Source: a virus
Virus record (IMG/VR): IMGVR_UViG_3300031999_000128
Location: 1 to 32,316 of that record
Strand: one strand, 5' to 3'
DNA length: 32,316 bases
The notes under the pieces are model-generated. The model was not told where the DNA came from. It ran no database searches and saw only the letters and a program-made list of their open reading frames with translations. Of this stretch, positions 29,822-32,316 are shown one piece after another. Positions within the stretch are counted from its first letter, which is position 1. Each line of letters opens with the position of its first letter. The position numbers and the translations under genes are program-made.

Positions 29822-30461
29822 TAGAGAACGTAAGCAAGACATTAAATACAAAATCACCCTTAATGAAGAACAAAAAGAAGTTAAGAGGTTGATTCTTGAG
29901 AATCAGATAGTTGTAATCACTGGTAGAGCTGGTTGTGGTAAGAGCCTTGTAAGTGCACAATGTGCTCTAGACTTCCTCTTTAAGAAGCAATGTGACCAAA
30001 TCCTTGTAACTAGGGCTGCTGTAGAAGTGGGTCATTCATTAGGCTTCCTACCTGGTTCTCTTAATGAGAAGTTTGATCCTTATTTAGAAGCATTCCAAGA
30101 AAACTTAGTTAAGTGCTACGATAAGGTGAAGGTGGAAGAGCTTATTAGAGATAAGAAAGTGTTAGCCCTTCCTGTACAGTTCATTAGAGGAAAGACTGTT
30201 GATGATGTTCTTGTTGTAGAGGAAGCTCAAAATCTTACAAAAGCTGAGATGTTAGCCATTCTAACAAGACTAGGTAAAACTGGTAAAATCATTATCAATG
30301 GAGATAATGAACAAAAGGATATTAGAGATGAGTTTAATGGACTTAGCTATGTCATAGACCTTTCTAAGAAGATTAAGGAGATTAAATGGATTAAGCTTAA
30401 GCACAATCACAGAAGTGATCTTGTTGGAAAGATTTTACATATAGAATATGGAAAACCATAA
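29808..30461 (+). CDS. phoH: PhoH-like ATPase
   Basis: This encodes 217 residues. Walker A is GRAGCGKS near residues 39-46, and the Walker B region VLVVEEAQN (residues near 140-148) plus INGDNEQKD follow the PhoH family pattern. PhoH proteins are P-loop ATPases found in many phages, of uncertain exact role (RNA-related functions are proposed). The protein ends with HNHRSDLVGKILHIEYGKP. The ATG of the GIY-YIG gene at 30466 lies 4 bp after its stop, so the insertion did not truncate it, as far as can be seen. Confidence 0.85.
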   Translation: MKETNRERKQDIKYKITLNEEQKEVKRLILENQIVVITGRAGCGKSLVSAQCALDFLFKKQCDQILVTRAAVEVGHSLGFLPGSLNEKFDPYLEAFQENLVKCYDKVKVEELIRDKKVLALPVQFIRGKTVDDVLVVEEAQNLTKAEMLAILTRLGKTGKIIINGDNEQKDIRDEFNGLSYVIDLSKKIKEIKWIKLKHNHRSDLVGKILHIEYGKP

Positions 30462-30465
30462 ACAT

Positions 30466-31047
30466 ATGAAAGGATACATTTATAAAATAACAAGTCCATC
30501 TAATAAAATTTACATTGGTCAAACTATAGATATTGATATTAGAAAAAATAAATATAAATATCTAAACTGTAAAAATCAAACAAGATTATATAGATCTCTT
30601 TTAAAATATGGATGGGAAAATCATGTATTTGAAATTATAGAAACAATAGAGACTAATGATATAAATCAATTAAATTCTTTAGAAATAGAATGGATATCTA
30701 AATTAGATTGTTTTAATACAGGATTAAATTGCACATTAGGTGGACATGGTACTTCTGGTAGAAAATGTTCTAAAGAAACCAAACTTAAAATGAGAAATTC
30801 TCAACTTGGTAAAAAACAATCTATAGAAACTATAGCTAAAAGAGTAGTTAATTTAGTAGGTAAAAAAAGAGATAATACTTTTAAAGAAAAATTAAGAAAA
30901 GCTCATACTGGAAAAATACTTTCTGAAGAAACTAAAGAAAAAATTAGAAAACATAATATTGGAAAAGTTTTAACAGAAGAACACAGACAAAAAATAACAG
31001 AAGGATTAAAAAGAAGGTATCAGCAAAAGAAAGAAAATAAATTATAA
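30466..31047 (+). CDS. free-standing GIY-YIG homing endonuclease
   Basis: This encodes 193 residues from the ATG at 30466, just after phoH; an ATG at 30448 in the same frame would overlap phoH. The GIY-YIG nuclease reads MKGYIYKIT and then YIGQTIDIDIRKNKY, with a later catalytic-type Glu segment (LEIEW). The C-terminal 90 residues hold repeated NUMOD3-like units, such as GRKCSKETKLKM and GKILSEETKEKIRKH, a DNA-binding tail found in homing endonucleases. It is not inside an intron. The gene is more A+T-rich and Lys-rich than its neighbours, suggesting recent arrival. Confidence 0.8.
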   Translation: MKGYIYKITSPSNKIYIGQTIDIDIRKNKYKYLNCKNQTRLYRSLLKYGWENHVFEIIETIETNDINQLNSLEIEWISKLDCFNTGLNCTLGGHGTSGRKCSKETKLKMRNSQLGKKQSIETIAKRVVNLVGKKRDNTFKEKLRKAHTGKILSEETKEKIRKHNIGKVLTEEHRQKITEGLKRRYQQKKENKL

Positions 31048-31064
31048 ACCAAAAAATAAACCAA

Positions 31065-31367
31065 ATGCAAAATCAATTTTTCTACACCAGAAAAGAACTG
31101 GTAAGTGGAACACCAGAGAATCCTGAGTTTAAAGAATTCAGAGACAGTCTTAACATTAACAAGATAGTGAGAAGTGTCACTATGGAAGATGGTCGCATCT
31201 TAGTTTTATTAGATGACATCCATGAGAGATCTAGAGATGTTGAAGATATTGATCTTAAAACTAATAAGATGAAAGGATACAAGAGACAAAGAGATGTGTT
31301 TCAATCAGAGATTTATTTAGATCCAGCTGATGCTGAAAGATTTGTTAAACTTACATCTATAGGATAA
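31065..31367 (+). CDS. hypothetical protein
   Basis: This encodes 100 residues, charged, with strands (GRILVLLDDIHE) and a basic KGYKRQRD segment. It resembles conserved short phage proteins, but I cannot name a family. It is followed by the glycosyltransferase gene, which starts on its last base. Confidence 0.6.
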   Translation: MQNQFFYTRKELVSGTPENPEFKEFRDSLNINKIVRSVTMEDGRILVLLDDIHERSRDVEDIDLKTNKMKGYKRQRDVFQSEIYLDPADAERFVKLTSIG

Positions 31368-32113
31368 TGAACAACACTCCATTAATTTCTGCTAAATGCA
31401 TAACTTATGGAAGGGTAGATACGTTGGAGGAATCGCTTCATAGCTTCCTCCAACAAGACTATCCTAATAAGGAAATGATCATTGTTAATGACTATCCTTT
31501 ACAGAAGCTTATGTTTGATCACCCACAGGTGAAGATTATAAACCTGGATTATACATTCAGTAATATTGGTATGAAGGAAAACTTTGCTATGGAGCATTGC
31601 TCTGGAGATATTATCTGCCAGTGGGACGATGATGATGTAGCCCTACCAAATCATCTTAACAATGTAGTTAAACATATGACTGATGATACTAATATATTAC
31701 ACTGGGAAACAGGAGTGTTATGTCATGTTACAGGTATTGAAAAAGTTACATGGATAGGTAATTCTGGTATTGTCTTTAGAAAATCTGCATGGAAAGCTAT
31801 AGGAGGACATCCTAAAGAAAATGCAGGATATGATATGACATTTATAGAAGCACTTCATGCTTATGGAGGAAGAAAGTTTGTAAAAATGCCTGATGATGAA
31901 GCTAGTTGGTTTTATATGTGGGGAGGAAGAGGCTATCATATGAGTGGACAAGGAGATGATGTTCCTGGAAAAGCTAATATAATACAAAGACATTCTTTAC
32001 ATATAGAAAATCTTAGAAACCAAGGAAAAATCCCTACAGGAGATGTTATATTAAAACCACATTGGAATCATGATTATGTAAAAATGTTAGAAAATTTTAT
32101 ATTAAAAAAGTAG
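31367..32113 (+). CDS. family 2 glycosyltransferase
   Basis: This encodes 248 residues with the GT-A fold marks: ISAKCITYGRVDTLEESL near residues 7-24 (nucleotide-sugar site), SFLQQDYPNKEMIIVND near 27-43, GDIICQWDDDDV near 80-91 (the DxD metal site) and a later WIGNSGIVFRKSAW. It would transfer a sugar from a nucleotide-sugar to an acceptor, perhaps modified phage DNA bases or a structural protein; the acceptor is unknown. It begins on the last base of the previous gene and faces a - strand gene. Its 3' end overlaps the converging gene by 12 bp. Confidence 0.85.
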   Translation: MNNTPLISAKCITYGRVDTLEESLHSFLQQDYPNKEMIIVNDYPLQKLMFDHPQVKIINLDYTFSNIGMKENFAMEHCSGDIICQWDDDDVALPNHLNNVVKHMTDDTNILHWETGVLCHVTGIEKVTWIGNSGIVFRKSAWKAIGGHPKENAGYDMTFIEALHAYGGRKFVKMPDDEASWFYMWGGRGYHMSGQGDDVPGKANIIQRHSLHIENLRNQGKIPTGDVILKPHWNHDYVKMLENFILKK

Positions 32114-32316
32114 TGAATCTTTAATTATTTGAGGAAGTTTTTCTAAAGAACCTTTATGTTCTTCAAACACTTTTTTTACTATATTTTTATTATCAGTGGA
32201 ATATCTCCAAAATACACTTTGATATATTTTATTTGATTCTTGATTATTTTTTAACATAAGATCTTTACAACATTTACCTGTATCAATTAAATAGATGTTT
32301 GCATCAATTTTTAAAT
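32102..32316 (-). CDS. partial hypothetical protein on the - strand
   Basis: The reverse complement is open from the window edge for 71 codons to a TAA (plus-strand 32102-32104). The visible part encodes 70 residues, including YLIDTGKCCKDLML, NKIYQSVFWRYSTDN, KNIVKKVFEEHKGS and LPQIIKDSLLF. It is the only supportable - strand gene in the window, and marks a tail-to-tail strand switch. The 5' end lies outside. No family is recognised. Confidence 0.6.
   Translation of the reverse strand, partial: LKIDANIYLIDTGKCCKDLMLKNNQESNKIYQSVFWRYSTDNKNIVKKVFEEHKGSLEKLPQIIKDSLLF

Noticed and set aside
1-32316. Recoded TAG or TGA stops, as in some crAss-like phages
   Set aside because: All three stop codons end genes here, followed at once by starts, terminators or repeats. 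No conserved domain is interrupted by an in-frame TAG.
1-32316. CRISPR array, tRNA or rRNA genes
   Set aside because: No regularly spaced identical repeats of array type, and no cloverleaf with TTCRA-type arm, was noticed by eye. A tRNAscan run would be decisive.

Overview
This window reads as the replication and early-gene arm of a large, A+T-rich, tailed double-stranded DNA phage that probably infects a member of the Bacteroidota. Almost every gene lies on the + strand, packed with 1-50 bp gaps or ATGA-type overlaps. Start codons are preceded by A-rich or CA-rich tracts rather than Shine-Dalgarno sequences. The best promoters match the Bacteroidota form TTTG-N19/20-TAnnTTTG (12322-12352 and 27225-27256). 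No capsid, portal, terminase or tail gene is present. The gene set (family B polymerase, DnaB-like helicase, SF2 helicase, Sak4-like ATPase, SSB-like protein, TOPRIM primase, UDG, RecE-like nuclease, dUTPase, RNR, PhoH) resembles crAss-like and related phages. That placement rests on gene content and my recollection of those families, not on a search.

Layout. (1) 1-3744: small accessory genes, namely short membrane or lipoprotein-like proteins, zinc-ribbon proteins and conserved hypotheticals, punctuated by hairpins and terminators. (2) 3745-4061: the longest gene-free stretch outside the intron, with palindromes, direct repeats, a promoter-like box and three ATACG units at exact 10-bp spacing. 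(3) 4062-6940: a small protein, an OmpR-type winged-helix regulator without a receiver domain, a short ORF and DNA polymerase B. A second triple repeat, nearly the reverse complement of the first, follows the polymerase gene (6940-6965). (4) 6969-9602: small hypotheticals and a possible helicase-loader-like protein. (5) 9599-16497: the replisome block: DnaB-like helicase, SF2 helicase, Sak4-like ATPase, SSB-like protein, primase, DUF932-like protein and a UDG-fold protein whose catalytic Asp is replaced by Cys. (6) 16500-20795: an rIIA/rIIB-like pair. (7) 20855-24432: an HNH nuclease, a PD-(D/E)XK nuclease, small proteins and a MazG-like protein. (8) 24520-27154: an adenosylcobalamin-type (class II) ribonucleotide reductase split by a group I intron that carries an HNH homing endonuclease. 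(9) 27277-31367: RecA, dUTPase, a decayed homing-endonuclease scar, an HNH-like nuclease, PhoH and a free-standing GIY-YIG endonuclease. (10) 31367-32316: a family 2 glycosyltransferase facing the first - strand gene, which runs off the window.

How they work together: the polymerase, helicases, primase and SSB-like protein would form the phage replisome. RNR, dUTPase and the MazG-like protein would shape the nucleotide pool. RecA, the Sak4-like ATPase and the RecE-like nuclease would serve recombination. Three intact selfish-type endonucleases or their hosts (intron plus HNH, GIY-YIG) and one scar mark repeated homing invasions, concentrated at 25.5-31 kb. The most interesting hypothesis is local: the phage's OmpR-type regulator may bind the two inverted triple 10-bp repeats that bracket its own operon and the polymerase.
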